This document shows positions 33,097 through 41,884 of a stretch of 64,000 bases of DNA, in pieces. Origin of the DNA: Halocatena pleomorpha (lineage in GTDB: Archaea; Halobacteriota; Halobacteria; Halobacteriales; Haloarculaceae); NCBI RefSeq assembly GCF_003862495.1, contig NZ_RRCH01000003.1:1-64000 (forward strand), written 5' to 3'. Within the stretch, counting starts at the first letter, position 1, and every line of letters starts with the position of its first letter. The notes beneath the pieces are model-generated. The model was not told where the DNA came from. It was given only the letters and a program-made list of their open reading frames with translations, and made no database searches. A program made the position numbers and the translations under genes.

Positions 33097-33906
33097 ATGG
33101 AAGACAGCGAGGGGGGCAAACCCCGCGTGAAAGATTACATGACCCGAGAAGTCGTGACCGTCAGCCCGGACGAGACGGTCGCTGACGTCGCTCGACGTAT
33201 CGCTGAGAATGAGGGCCATAGTGGATTCCCTGTGTGCAACGGTCGATATGTGCAGGGAATTATCACCGCGCGTGACCTCCTCCTCGCTGACGACGAGGAT
33301 CCGATCTTCACAGTGATGAGCGAAGAACTCATCGTTGCTCATCCGGAGATGGACATCACCGACGCCGCACGGGTTATTCTTCGTTCAGGAATTCAAAAGC
33401 TGCCGGTTGTTGACGACGCGGGGCACCTCGTTGGGATTATCTCAAACGCCGATGTTGTCCGGAGTCAGATCGAGCGGGCGACTCCCGGCAAGGTCGACAA
33501 GCTCGTGCAGACGCTCAAGAACATCCACGGCGTCGATATGCGCAAACTCCGTCGGACTGTTTCGTTGTCGGAACTCATTCCGACTCAGGGAAAGGTGTAC
33601 ACCGACGAACTGGAGGGCCGGGTGTACGAACTCGAAAACGGTCTGGCTGAGCCACTGGTCGTGATCGACAACGGTGGCCGGCGACTGCTGCTCGCTGACG
33701 GCCACCACCGCGTGAAAGCCGCTGCCCGCCTCGGGATCGAGGAAATGGACGCGTACGTCATCGTGCTCAAAGAGCCGGTCGAGTTGGGGATGGCCGAAAC
33801 GGCTCGAAAAGGCGAACTAGAGAACATTGACGACATCACTGTCGTCGACTACGCCCATCACCCACTCATCGAGACGACAACCCGCCTTCAATCCGACTCT
33901 CGGTGA
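33097..33906 (+). CDS. Tandem CBS domain protein with ParB-like domain
   Basis: A 269-residue protein. Two CBS domains fill residues 8-125 (VKDYMTREVVTVSPDETVAD; KLPVVDDAGHLVGIISNADVV), a module that binds adenosyl ligands. Residues 150-235 form a ParB/sulfiredoxin-like domain with VSLSELIPTQGKVYTDELEGR and the catalytic-looking LADGHHRVKAAARLG (the GHHR motif near residue 207). This fusion is seen in archaea and is not characterised. ParB/Srx folds bind or hydrolyse nucleotides, so an adenylate-sensing nucleotide enzyme is one possibility. It partly overlaps the upstream region of the next gene. Confidence 0.83.
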   Translation: MEDSEGGKPRVKDYMTREVVTVSPDETVADVARRIAENEGHSGFPVCNGRYVQGIITARDLLLADDEDPIFTVMSEELIVAHPEMDITDAARVILRSGIQKLPVVDDAGHLVGIISNADVVRSQIERATPGKVDKLVQTLKNIHGVDMRKLRRTVSLSELIPTQGKVYTDELEGRVYELENGLAEPLVVIDNGGRRLLLADGHHRVKAAARLGIEEMDAYVIVLKEPVELGMAETARKGELENIDDITVVDYAHHPLIETTTRLQSDSR

Positions 33907-33962
33907 CCGCGCTCGGTTCCGAGTTCTCAACGGCTATACCCGTTCGGATCACTTCTCCGTGT

Positions 33963-34937
33963 ATGGAGTTTGGCGTGATAAGCACGGCAGGGATCGCACA
34001 GAAATCAGTCATCCCCGCGATACGGAAGTCAGCTCATCACCTTCGAGGGATCGCGTCTCGGAGCGAGAACGCGGCACAAGTGACTGCCGACGCGTTCGAC
34101 ATCCCGCAGTGGTATCCGAGCTACGAGGCGCTGGTAGACGACGACCGATTGGACGCGGTGTACATTCCACTTCCGAACGCGCTCCACGCAACGTGGGTGA
34201 AGCGAGCGGCTGACGCCGGATTGCACGTGCTCTGTGAGAAGCCGCTCGCGGTCGATGCGGACGCGTGCCGGGAGCTACGACAGTACTGCGCTGACCGTGA
34301 CGTGAGCCTCATGGAGGGTTTCATGTATCGGTTCCATCCCCGAACCCAGCGGGCGTTCGAGCTCGTTGACAGCTCGCTCGGCCGGCTCACGTCGTTCCGG
34401 TCGAGTTTCAAATTCCCGCTCCGTGGGCGACCGGACGACATTCGGCTCGATCCACAGCTTGCTGGGGGGAGTCTCATGGACGTGGGCTGTTATCCCGTTA
34501 ACGCGGCGCGGCTCTTTCTCGGTGAACCGGCCGCCGTTACCGGCGTGTTACACGACGCCCGTGACGCTGGCGTCGACACGTCCATGACAGCTCTCTTAGA
34601 GTACGAGTCGGGTCTGTGCGCAACGGTCGAATCGAGTTTCGACACACAGATGGATCAGTATTACCGGATCGAAGCCGAAAACGGCTGGGTTGAGACACAC
34701 ACGGCGTTCGACATCGACAGCACCGAAGCGGCAACGCTCGAATACGTAATTGACGGTCGACGCGGCACGGAGCGCTTCGATCCCGTTGATCAGTACGAAC
34801 GGGAGATCAACCACTTCGCGCGCTGTGTCGCTGATGGCCGCACGCCCGAAACGGACGCCCGCGACGCCGCAAGAAACATGGCCGTTCTCGACGCGATCGT
34901 TCGAAGCTCCGAATCGAACGAACGGATCGAACTGTAA
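33963..34937 (+). CDS. Gfo/Idh/MocA family NAD(P)-dependent oxidoreductase
   Basis: A 324-residue dehydrogenase. The N-terminal Rossmann domain reads MEFGVISTAGIAQKSVIPAI; the dinucleotide-linked motif VLCEKPLAVDADACRE with the conserved EKP lies near residue 91; the C-terminal domain has GGSLMDVGCYPVNAARLFLGE, where the DVGCYPVN helix supplies the catalytic lysine-replacement/histidine region. Family members oxidise sugars and related alcohols; haloarchaeal xylose dehydrogenase belongs here, but the substrate is not determined by sequence alone. Start 33963 is preferred over 33903 because the Rossmann strand begins at once. Confidence 0.9.
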   Translation: MEFGVISTAGIAQKSVIPAIRKSAHHLRGIASRSENAAQVTADAFDIPQWYPSYEALVDDDRLDAVYIPLPNALHATWVKRAADAGLHVLCEKPLAVDADACRELRQYCADRDVSLMEGFMYRFHPRTQRAFELVDSSLGRLTSFRSSFKFPLRGRPDDIRLDPQLAGGSLMDVGCYPVNAARLFLGEPAAVTGVLHDARDAGVDTSMTALLEYESGLCATVESSFDTQMDQYYRIEAENGWVETHTAFDIDSTEAATLEYVIDGRRGTERFDPVDQYEREINHFARCVADGRTPETDARDAARNMAVLDAIVRSSESNERIEL

Positions 34938-34940
34938 CCG

Positions 34941-36110
34941 TTACTCCTCCAGTTGTTCTCGGGCTGCGTCGACCCCGGCCGAGACTGAGCAGTCGACGCC
35001 GACCTCGTTTAGCGCTTCACCGACCGTCTGTACGCCACGCAGCACCTGCTCGGTTGTGAGGTTCCCCATGTTGCTCACCCGGAAAATCTCGCCACCCAGG
35101 TGGGCTTGGCCGCCGCTGATGGAGACGTTTCGTTCACCAACCGCGTCGAAGAACTCCTCGGGCGATTCTTTCACCAGTTCGGGCAGGTCGATCGCCGTGA
35201 GTGTGTTCGAAAGCTGGGTCGGACCCTCGACCGTCGGGAACGAATCCAGCCCGAACGCCTCGAACCCAGCACGGAACGCCCGTGATTGTCGCCGGTGACG
35301 GCGGATGCGACTCTCCATTCCCTCATCACGAATGTTCTCGACAGCGACCGCGAGCGCTCGGAACAACGGAACGGCGCTGGTAAACGGCGTTTGGTCGTCC
35401 TCCGATTTCCGGAGGTGCCAGTCGAGATCCGCATAGAACGGTGCCGACGCACCGTCGGCAGCCGCAGCCGCCCGATCAGTGACGTAAATCGCGCTGATGC
35501 CCGGCGGAGCAGCGAGTGCTTTTTGAGCGTCGGTGAGCGCGACATCGACGTGCCAGTCGTCGATGTGGAACGCATCGCCGCCGATGCTCGTAACTCCATC
35601 AACGACAAACAGCGCGTCGTGTTCGGCCGCGAGTTCACCGACTTCTGCGACCGGATTGAGAAGCCCCGTGCTCGTCTCGTTGTGGACCATCGTGACGAGG
35701 TCAGTGTCGTCAGTGATCGCTCGGTCGACCGCGTCGAGGTCGAACGACTCGCCCCACTCGACTTCGACGGGGGTGACGTGGGCGTGGCGCTCCGCGATCC
35801 GCTTGAACCGCCGGCCGAACTTCCCGTTGACGAGAGTGACAACCTCACTGTCGGTGTCGGTGAGATTCGCAACGGCCATCTCCATTCCCATTGTCGCTGT
35901 TCCGTTGAGGATGAGACTCGTTCCGTCTCCAGTTGTCCGTCCGTCGAGTGTCGACTGGCTGAACACGTAGTCGAGGCCGCGCTGTGCGCGTTCGTAGGTC
36001 GCTTCGAACGCCGTCGACCGGTGTGACACCAGCGGTTCGTCCATTGCCCCGCGCACGTCGTCTGTAAGCGGTACTGGTCCCGGGTTCAACAGAAGGAACT
36101 CCTCCGACAT
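34941..36110 (-). CDS. Class V aminotransferase (alanine/serine-glyoxylate type)
   Basis: A 389-residue PLP enzyme. It begins MSEEFLLLNPGPVPLTDDVR, the typical N-terminus of alanine-glyoxylate/serine-pyruvate aminotransferases. LNGTATMGMEMAVANL is the phosphate-binding region, VVDGVTSIGGDAFHIDDWHVDVALTDAQKALAAPPG holds the PLP aspartate and the Schiff-base lysine near residue 195, and RVSNMGNLTTEQV the C-terminal arginine region. The start 36110 is used; the frame is open far upstream but that sequence is not family-like. It may serve glycine/serine metabolism. It is convergent with the oxidoreductase gene, 3 bp apart. Confidence 0.9.
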   Translation of the reverse strand: MSEEFLLLNPGPVPLTDDVRGAMDEPLVSHRSTAFEATYERAQRGLDYVFSQSTLDGRTTGDGTSLILNGTATMGMEMAVANLTDTDSEVVTLVNGKFGRRFKRIAERHAHVTPVEVEWGESFDLDAVDRAITDDTDLVTMVHNETSTGLLNPVAEVGELAAEHDALFVVDGVTSIGGDAFHIDDWHVDVALTDAQKALAAPPGISAIYVTDRAAAAADGASAPFYADLDWHLRKSEDDQTPFTSAVPLFRALAVAVENIRDEGMESRIRRHRRQSRAFRAGFEAFGLDSFPTVEGPTQLSNTLTAIDLPELVKESPEEFFDAVGERNVSISGGQAHLGGEIFRVSNMGNLTTEQVLRGVQTVGEALNEVGVDCSVSAGVDAAREQLEE

Positions 36111-36175
36111 ACTCACACCTACCCCCTCGAAGGGATAAGCACCGCCTTTTCTCACAATCCTCGCCGTTTCTGGAG

Positions 36176-36592
36176 CTATCCCCACGGACGGAGTTCCCGC
36201 CAGTCGTCGGTCCAGACGGCGACACAGCCGATCGCAAGCGCCGCGATCCAGCTCAAAAGGGCTGTCACGATGTAGTACAGCGACCCGCTCGTTGGTGCAT
36301 CTAACGATCCATTCACCATCGCCAGCACGGCAAACACGAGAGCGGTCGTCCACCCAAACCGCAAGACCGGCTCCGTTTTGCTGTTCGAAAAATAAATAAT
36401 AAAGGTCGCACACGCTGTCAGGAGACCGCTCGCGTACAGCGGCAACCTAAACGGCTCGTTGATCAGTGTGACAGAAAGTACAGTGGTGAGACCGAAGGTT
36501 ATAGCACCCATGAGAGCGATCCAGAGGGTCACGAGCTGGTCGATTTTCGCAAACCCGTTCCGGATGTTCTGGAGTGCGCTTTCGTCGCTCAT
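36176..36592 (-). CDS. Membrane protein, four TM segments, unknown
   Basis: A 138-residue protein with helices near residues 20-42, 50-68, 80-98 and 106-128 and a polar N-terminus (MSDESALQNIRNGFAKIDQL). Its start overlaps the stop of the PQQ-propeller gene by 4 bp, so the two are co-translated and may work together at the membrane. No family is recognised. Confidence 0.62.
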   Translation of the reverse strand: MSDESALQNIRNGFAKIDQLVTLWIALMGAITFGLTTVLSVTLINEPFRLPLYASGLLTACATFIIYFSNSKTEPVLRFGWTTALVFAVLAMVNGSLDAPTSGSLYYIVTALLSWIAALAIGCVAVWTDDWRELRPWG

Positions 36593-37824
36593 GACTGGTC
36601 GGTGAAAGCGTACAGCGTCTGGTCGAGCACGACGTACAGCGTAGAGCCTGCAAGAACTGACGCGTCGATCGATGTGGACACGTGGTCCTCCCCGACTTGC
36701 ACGCGAAACCGTTCCGCTCCGGTTTCTGTGTCGAGGGCGGCGACGCCGTGTTCAAGGCTAATATACAGTGTCTTGTTAGCGAGTGTTGCTGTCCTTCCGC
36801 CAAGAAGTCCGTGAATCTGCCTGCGCCACTGTACGTCTCCAGTCTGCCCATCAAGCGCGAGAACCTGATCGCGCCCGCTGAGTGTGAGATACACTGTCGA
36901 TCCATCAGAGACAGGTCTGAGGTCGAAGTCAGGCTCCGCCACTGTCCGTCTCCATCGAATCGATCCATTGTCTACATTCAGAGCACACAGCGTTCCGACC
37001 CCGCAGTAGACGGTGTCGTTCGTGATGCACGGCCCGCGGCTCAGGTCACTGTTGTCGATATCTCGGGTCCATTCAACGGAACCGGACGACGCTTCGACAG
37101 CACCGAACTGTCCGTCTTGACCGAGCACTGGGCCGACGACGTATCCTTGTGCGTACGCTTGGGGGTGGACACCCGTGCCCGCCTCCGTCTTCCAGCGCTC
37201 AAGTCCCGCTGTGGCATCCACAGCCACGAGTGGCTCGCCTAACGACGAGAAGTACACCGTGGTGTCAGTAACAAGCGTCTCGTCAGGACTGAAGTTCGTT
37301 TCGTACCCCCACAGTGGACTGCCGTCAGCTGGATCGATAGCATATAGGACGGTTCTAGTCGTTCCCGAGACGATGAACAGTCGGTCGTTGCTGAGTGCCG
37401 GTGGCGCTCGGATCGACAGCGTGCCATCGTTCCACGGATGCAGGCCATCGGTCCATGGAAGCGTACCAAGTCTGTTCGTCTGCCACTGTCGTTCTCCAGT
37501 TTCTGCATCAACCGCGAGCAGCTTGTCGTACGTCGAGAGATATATCTGCTCTTCCGAACAAACGGGTCCTCGAAACGACGAATCCGTGTCTTCGAACGTG
37601 GTTTGCCACGCGACGGCCGGCTTTTCTGTGGGACCATCAGCCTGCGTGTCTCCGGTTCGTGCCGGATCGTGTCGTTCCATCGGCCACGCGGGACGTTCGA
37701 CCGACTCCGTAGATTCGACAGACTCCATAAACCACTGCCGAGGGAGCGCAACGCTTCCGATGGCCGCGCTGAGACCGGCCGCGAGGGCCTTGCGCCGGGT
37801 GATCGGAGACCGTTCTCTGGGCAT
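36589..37824 (-). CDS. Exported PQQ-type beta-propeller protein
   Basis: A 411-residue protein. The N-terminus is a Tat-like signal (SPITRRKALAAGLSAAIGSV). The mature part is built of repeats with the tryptophan-docking pattern, e.g. LLAVDAETGERQWQTN, LYAIDPADGSPLWGYE, LVAVDATAGLERWKTE, LCALNVDNGSIRWRR, VLALDGQTGDVQWRRQ and VAALDTETGAERFRV: about seven blades, as in BamB-like and quinoprotein propellers. No dehydrogenase residues for bound PQQ are obvious, so it is probably a structural or binding propeller. It is coupled to a small membrane protein gene downstream. Confidence 0.86.
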   Translation of the reverse strand: MPRERSPITRRKALAAGLSAAIGSVALPRQWFMESVESTESVERPAWPMERHDPARTGDTQADGPTEKPAVAWQTTFEDTDSSFRGPVCSEEQIYLSTYDKLLAVDAETGERQWQTNRLGTLPWTDGLHPWNDGTLSIRAPPALSNDRLFIVSGTTRTVLYAIDPADGSPLWGYETNFSPDETLVTDTTVYFSSLGEPLVAVDATAGLERWKTEAGTGVHPQAYAQGYVVGPVLGQDGQFGAVEASSGSVEWTRDIDNSDLSRGPCITNDTVYCGVGTLCALNVDNGSIRWRRTVAEPDFDLRPVSDGSTVYLTLSGRDQVLALDGQTGDVQWRRQIHGLLGGRTATLANKTLYISLEHGVAALDTETGAERFRVQVGEDHVSTSIDASVLAGSTLYVVLDQTLYAFTDQS

Positions 37825-38043
37825 GTATTGATCTCTTGTTCTATTGTATTATCTGTTTATCTTCTATTATAGGTAGACAGACAAGAACGCCGAAAGAAAC
37901 GCTGCAATCATGAAACGGCTCGTCGGGCCGCTTTCTCTGGATAGGGCTGCTCAGTTTGAGCGTGAGATGGCGATCGACGGAAGCTCCGGAGACAAACCGT
38001 GACCGCTGTCAGTTTGCTGCGATCTTAGAATGGACTCAACCGA

Positions 38044-39069
38044 TCACTCAGGATAGGCCGTTTCGAGCAGCTCGGGATCGTCTCGCAGCGCGTCACCGAC
38101 AGGAGCGATGATCTCGGCAATCTCGCCTGCAGCAGCGTTTTTCAGATCCTGTGGGTGGAGTTCCTCACTGAGGAAATCCGCTTCGAGTTCGTCGTAGCTC
38201 TCATACACGAGGTCGCCGCCGAACTTCTCAGGGCGCTCGATGTGGAAGGATTCGCCGCGCTCTTCGAGCACCGGGAAGAGGAGGTACCGGACGTATTCAA
38301 GCACGCCGTTGTCCTCCGTCTCACCTTGTGGACAGTACGCTTGGTTCAACTTCTCTTGGACCGCTTCGGGATCGTCCGTCAGGCCCACTTTCGAGGATTC
38401 GTCCGAGGCGCTCATCTTCCCGCCCGAGAGTCCCGACAGCAGCGGCGCGAACGCACACACCGGCTTCTCATAGCCCCACTCAGGGAGCAACTCCCGAGAC
38501 AGCATGTAGATCCCTCGCTGATCGATGCCACCGTAAGCCACGTCGGCCTCAAGCGCCGCGACATCGAGCGACTGCATCAGCGAGTAGAGCACGCCGCCGA
38601 GCTTCGGATTCTCGCTCTGGCGGACGACTTCGCTGCCAGCGCGTTGGGCGCGCTTGATCGTCGTGTCGGCCGCCATCTGGAGGAGTTCGAGGGTGTACTC
38701 CGAATCGAGTTCGAACTCGCTCCCGCGCACGAACGTGAGCTGGTCGGCCGACGCGCCAGCGGTCTCGATCATCGCCTTGATCGCCGTCCGGTAGTACCGT
38801 GACCTAGCGTCGAGTAGCTCGAAGGGACTCTTTTCATCGTCTAAGTGAGCGTGGAGATCCGCAATCAACACCGTCACGTCGAATCCTGCCCGAATGAAAT
38901 CCGCGAGCTTCCGGATCGTGGTAAAATGGCCGATGTGCATCTCGCCAGTCGGCGCGTAGCCGATGTACACGGTCGGCTGCTCACGGGCCAACAACTCATC
39001 GAGTTCCTCCTCAGTAACGATCTCCTCCGTGTAGCGGGTCATGAGCGCCCGCCGCTCGGCGGTGTCCAT
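38044..39069 (-). CDS. tyrS: Tyrosyl-tRNA synthetase
   Basis: A 341-residue class I aminoacyl-tRNA synthetase. The HIGH motif is HIGHF at residues 45-49 within YIGYAPTGEMHIGHFTTIRK. The KMSKS equivalent is GGKMSASDESSK near residue 220. YGGIDQRGIYMLSRELLP and the tyrosine pocket (QSENPKLGGVLYSLMQSLD) are typical of archaeal/eukaryal TyrRS, which lacks the bacterial S4 domain. TrpRS is excluded by length and pocket. It is transcribed singly. Confidence 0.94.
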   Translation of the reverse strand: MDTAERRALMTRYTEEIVTEEELDELLAREQPTVYIGYAPTGEMHIGHFTTIRKLADFIRAGFDVTVLIADLHAHLDDEKSPFELLDARSRYYRTAIKAMIETAGASADQLTFVRGSEFELDSEYTLELLQMAADTTIKRAQRAGSEVVRQSENPKLGGVLYSLMQSLDVAALEADVAYGGIDQRGIYMLSRELLPEWGYEKPVCAFAPLLSGLSGGKMSASDESSKVGLTDDPEAVQEKLNQAYCPQGETEDNGVLEYVRYLLFPVLEERGESFHIERPEKFGGDLVYESYDELEADFLSEELHPQDLKNAAAGEIAEIIAPVGDALRDDPELLETAYPE

Positions 39070-39187
39070 GCCCTCGCTTTCTTCGTGGGTCGAATAAATG
39101 GTTCGCTACGAACGCATGGGAGTGATCCTGCCACACCACCGCGTCAAGCTGCCCGGCGGGAGACAGATCCCACGGTTTCGTCCGCTC

Positions 39188-40264
39188 TCAGTCGTCGGCA
39201 CTCGCTATGGGTGCACTCACGTCGATCGTTCCGGCGTCCAGTTCCTGCTCGATCTCGCGGGCCGCTGCGACCATGTTCTCCATTTTGCCGTAGGCGATCT
39301 CCCGCGGGAGCAGTTTCAACCCACAGTCTGGACTGATGGTGAGCTGCTCAGGCGGCACGACTTCTAATCCCTTCTTGATGTTCGCTTTGATTTCCGAGAC
39401 GGATTCGACCGAGCCAGTGTGAACGTCAACGACGCCCAACGCGAGGTCTTTCGTGAACTCCGTCTCTTTGAACACCGACAGTTGATCGTAGTCGCCGTTA
39501 GCAAGTTCGAGATCGTACTCGTGGACAGGATACTCAAGGATTTCGGGGTAAATGCGCGAGTAATCCCCATAACAGACGTGCAGCCCCAGCCGAACGTTCT
39601 CAGGGATCCCCCCAGCAATGGTTTCTAAACACTCCCCGACGATGGCGTGGTCGTTCGGCGTGGTCGCAAGCGCGGGTTCGTCGATCTGGATATACCGCGC
39701 GCCGGCATCGACGAGTCGCCCAATCTCTTCGTTGACCAACTCGGCCACGTCGTACGCCAGTTGCTCCTCAGTTTTTTCCGTCTCGTTGAAACTCCAGTTG
39801 GCGAGCGTGTACGGTCCCGTGATCGGCACTTTGACGGGCCGGTCAGCGACGCCGTCAGTGAACGTGAATTCGTCGACCAGCCACGGTTCGTCGTACTCGA
39901 CATCGCGCGTGATCGAGGGTTTGTCGAAGTAGTTGTGTCCCCAGACCTTCACCGGACCGTTGAACTCGTATCCTTCGATCCGTTCAGCGAAGTACTCGAC
40001 CATCTCGGTACGGCGCATTTCGCCGTCGACGACGACATCGAGTCCGGCGCGTTCGTGTTCGTCGGTGATGATTCGCGCAGCGTCGTCTGTGGCTCCCTGC
40101 CACTGCTGTCGGTCGAATTCTGCGTCACAGTCCAGTTCATCCTCGTAGAGTTCCCGAACACGGTTGAGCCATTTCGGTTTCGGGTAGCTTCCGACGACAG
40201 TCGTCAGCAGGAAGTGATCGTTCGGGTGGCCCTCCGGTCTGAACTGTTCGCGTGTGTCAGTCAT
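39188..40264 (-). CDS. metE: Cobalamin-independent methionine synthase, catalytic C-terminal type
   Basis: A 358-residue protein matching the C-terminal half of MetE, which methylates homocysteine from a folate-like donor. TTVVGSYPKPKWL opens the barrel. Predicted zinc ligands are the histidine and cysteine of LGLHVCYGDYSR near residue 226 and the cysteine of ISPDCGLKLL near 320, with a glutamate between them. DGEMRRTEMVEYF and IQIDEPALAT contribute to the folate/homocysteine site. The upstream gene on the same strand encodes the companion N-terminal-like protein and ends one base before this start. Confidence 0.9.
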   Translation of the reverse strand: MTDTREQFRPEGHPNDHFLLTTVVGSYPKPKWLNRVRELYEDELDCDAEFDRQQWQGATDDAARIITDEHERAGLDVVVDGEMRRTEMVEYFAERIEGYEFNGPVKVWGHNYFDKPSITRDVEYDEPWLVDEFTFTDGVADRPVKVPITGPYTLANWSFNETEKTEEQLAYDVAELVNEEIGRLVDAGARYIQIDEPALATTPNDHAIVGECLETIAGGIPENVRLGLHVCYGDYSRIYPEILEYPVHEYDLELANGDYDQLSVFKETEFTKDLALGVVDVHTGSVESVSEIKANIKKGLEVVPPEQLTISPDCGLKLLPREIAYGKMENMVAAAREIEQELDAGTIDVSAPIASADD

Positions 40265-41257
40265 CTATGCGTGCACCTCCTCAGTGGTCGCTGCCTCGCC
40301 AAGCGCGTCCAGTTTCTCCTCAAAACGGTTCACGGGCAGATAAAACAGCCCAGTGTTGGGCGTCGCGTACACCGTCTCGAAGTCGGCTCCTGGGGTGCTC
40401 TCTTGGACCCACTCGATCCGCTCGCGGATCGTTCCAACTGTCTCCACGCGGGTGTTCTGCCCGTCGACGACGCCGAGTGCGATGTCGTCTTTCGTTCCGT
40501 ATTCGTTGATGTTGTACAACGATTCTTCGTGGTCGGTCACGAAGTCGTACCCCACAGCGTCGATGTCGGCGTCGAGTAGGTGGGCGTGGACCTTCTCGGG
40601 CAGCGCGCCGAAATACGTTTGCACGACAACGTCTGTGTCGATCGCGTCCGCTACCGTGTCGATCGCTTCGCTTGCTGCGGCGTCCTGTCCGTCCCCTGGT
40701 GGCGTTTCGACCAGCGATGGTTCAAGAACGAACAGCGTTTCGACCGACGGGAACGATTCGATCTCTCCAGCAAGGAACTCCGCCAGCGCGCCAAGAAACT
40801 CTGCTTCATCTCGATAATACTCGTCGCTCGAAAGCTTAGAAAGCGAGTACGGTCCCGGAACGACCGCCTGCAACCCATCGACATCTCCGACACTGGCGAG
40901 GTCAGCCGCCATATCTCCGCTTTCGGTCAACTCGCCGGTAACGACCGGCTCCCGATAGAAATTGTTGTTGTCGTAGTACCGAACGATTCCCCCTGTCTCG
41001 ACGTTGTCGTGGACAGTCAACGGGTGGGCGAGCATGTCGTCCCAGCGCGCCTGCCCCTCAACAATCCGATCGAGACCCGCCGCCTGCTGGCGCTCGACCA
41101 GTTCGGTCCGGACGCGGTCGTACACCGCAGAAACGTCTGTACCCTCCTCACCGTCGACTAGATCACTCTTCTGATGACCTTTCAGATCCGACAGCTCCGT
41201 TTTTGCCGGATCCGGGAGCGGGAACAACCCCGGCGTGGATGCGACTACGTTCACCAT
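40265..41257 (-). CDS. MetE-like protein, companion of the methionine synthase
   Basis: A 330-residue UROD/MetE-like barrel protein beginning MVNVVASTPGLFPLPDPAKT. It has a MetE-like IVEGQARWDDMLAHPL, VPGPYSLSKLSSDEYY and TPNTGLFYLPVNRFEEK. It lacks the HxC...C zinc set of its neighbour: the position equivalent to the last cysteine reads TPNTGL. It may be the folate-binding or structural half of a split MetE, or act with the next gene as a two-protein methyltransferase. Expressed as an operon with metE, no gap. Confidence 0.85.
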   Translation of the reverse strand: MVNVVASTPGLFPLPDPAKTELSDLKGHQKSDLVDGEEGTDVSAVYDRVRTELVERQQAAGLDRIVEGQARWDDMLAHPLTVHDNVETGGIVRYYDNNNFYREPVVTGELTESGDMAADLASVGDVDGLQAVVPGPYSLSKLSSDEYYRDEAEFLGALAEFLAGEIESFPSVETLFVLEPSLVETPPGDGQDAAASEAIDTVADAIDTDVVVQTYFGALPEKVHAHLLDADIDAVGYDFVTDHEESLYNINEYGTKDDIALGVVDGQNTRVETVGTIRERIEWVQESTPGADFETVYATPNTGLFYLPVNRFEEKLDALGEAATTEEVHA

Positions 41258-41302
41258 TGGAACCGGCTACGCAATCCCTACAAATAATATTTTCTACTGC
41301 GT

Positions 41303-41884
41303 CTAATGTTTCAGGGTAATTTCGAAGACGACGAGCGTTTCGAACGGGACTGACTCCTCCTCAATAATCGTGGTCTCACAGTTGTTTTCGTTTGCGCGTT
41401 CGGTGACGGCGTCGAGATCAGACAGCGTGCTGACGAGGAGGTACGCCCGTCCGGACGGACTGAGCACTGATCGAAGCGCGTCGAGAACGTCGTTGATGAC
41501 GGCCCGACCTGTGGGACCACCCGAAAGGGCGTACTCCATCCAGTCGTCCCACTCCTCGTCCGGATCAGTCGGCAGATAGGGGGGATTACAGAGGACCACG
41601 TCGAATGAGCCACAGATCCCAGAGACGAGATCCGTGCGAACGACATCAACGCCGTGGTCGCGGGCCTGTCGGCACGCGTGTGGATTGACGTCCGTTCCCA
41701 CCACGGTCGCTCCCGTCCGTTCCTGAACGGTCGCAGCGACGTAGCCCGATCCCGTTCCGACATCGAGCACTCGATCGTCAGCACAGATGTGCTCACACGC
41801 AGTAGTGGCGAGCAGGTGCGAGTCCTCGGCGGGTTGATACACCTGTTCGATGTCGCGTTGTTCGCGCAGGTCAGTCACGTCCAT
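41303..41884 (-). CDS. HemK/PrmC-type class I methyltransferase (HemK2-like)
   Basis: A 193-residue SAM-dependent methyltransferase. The SAM loop is VLDVGTGSGYVAATV near residue 38, and the N5-glutamine signature is NPPYLPTDPDEEWDD near residue 98. Archaeal/eukaryal proteins of this size methylate the GGQ glutamine of release factor aRF1 together with Trm112. The start 41884 gives MDVTDLREQRD and overlaps the end of ksgA by 14 bp, so the two are coupled. The usual N-terminal domain of bacterial PrmC is absent, in line with the archaeal form. Confidence 0.9.
   Translation of the reverse strand: MDVTDLREQRDIEQVYQPAEDSHLLATTACEHICADDRVLDVGTGSGYVAATVQERTGATVVGTDVNPHACRQARDHGVDVVRTDLVSGICGSFDVVLCNPPYLPTDPDEEWDDWMEYALSGGPTGRAVINDVLDALRSVLSPSGRAYLLVSTLSDLDAVTERANENNCETTIIEEESVPFETLVVFEITLKH

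Noticed and set aside
34941-36413. Longer aminotransferase start at 36413
   Set aside because: The added 101 residues overlap a supported membrane-protein gene and do not belong to the family; homology fixes the start at 36110.
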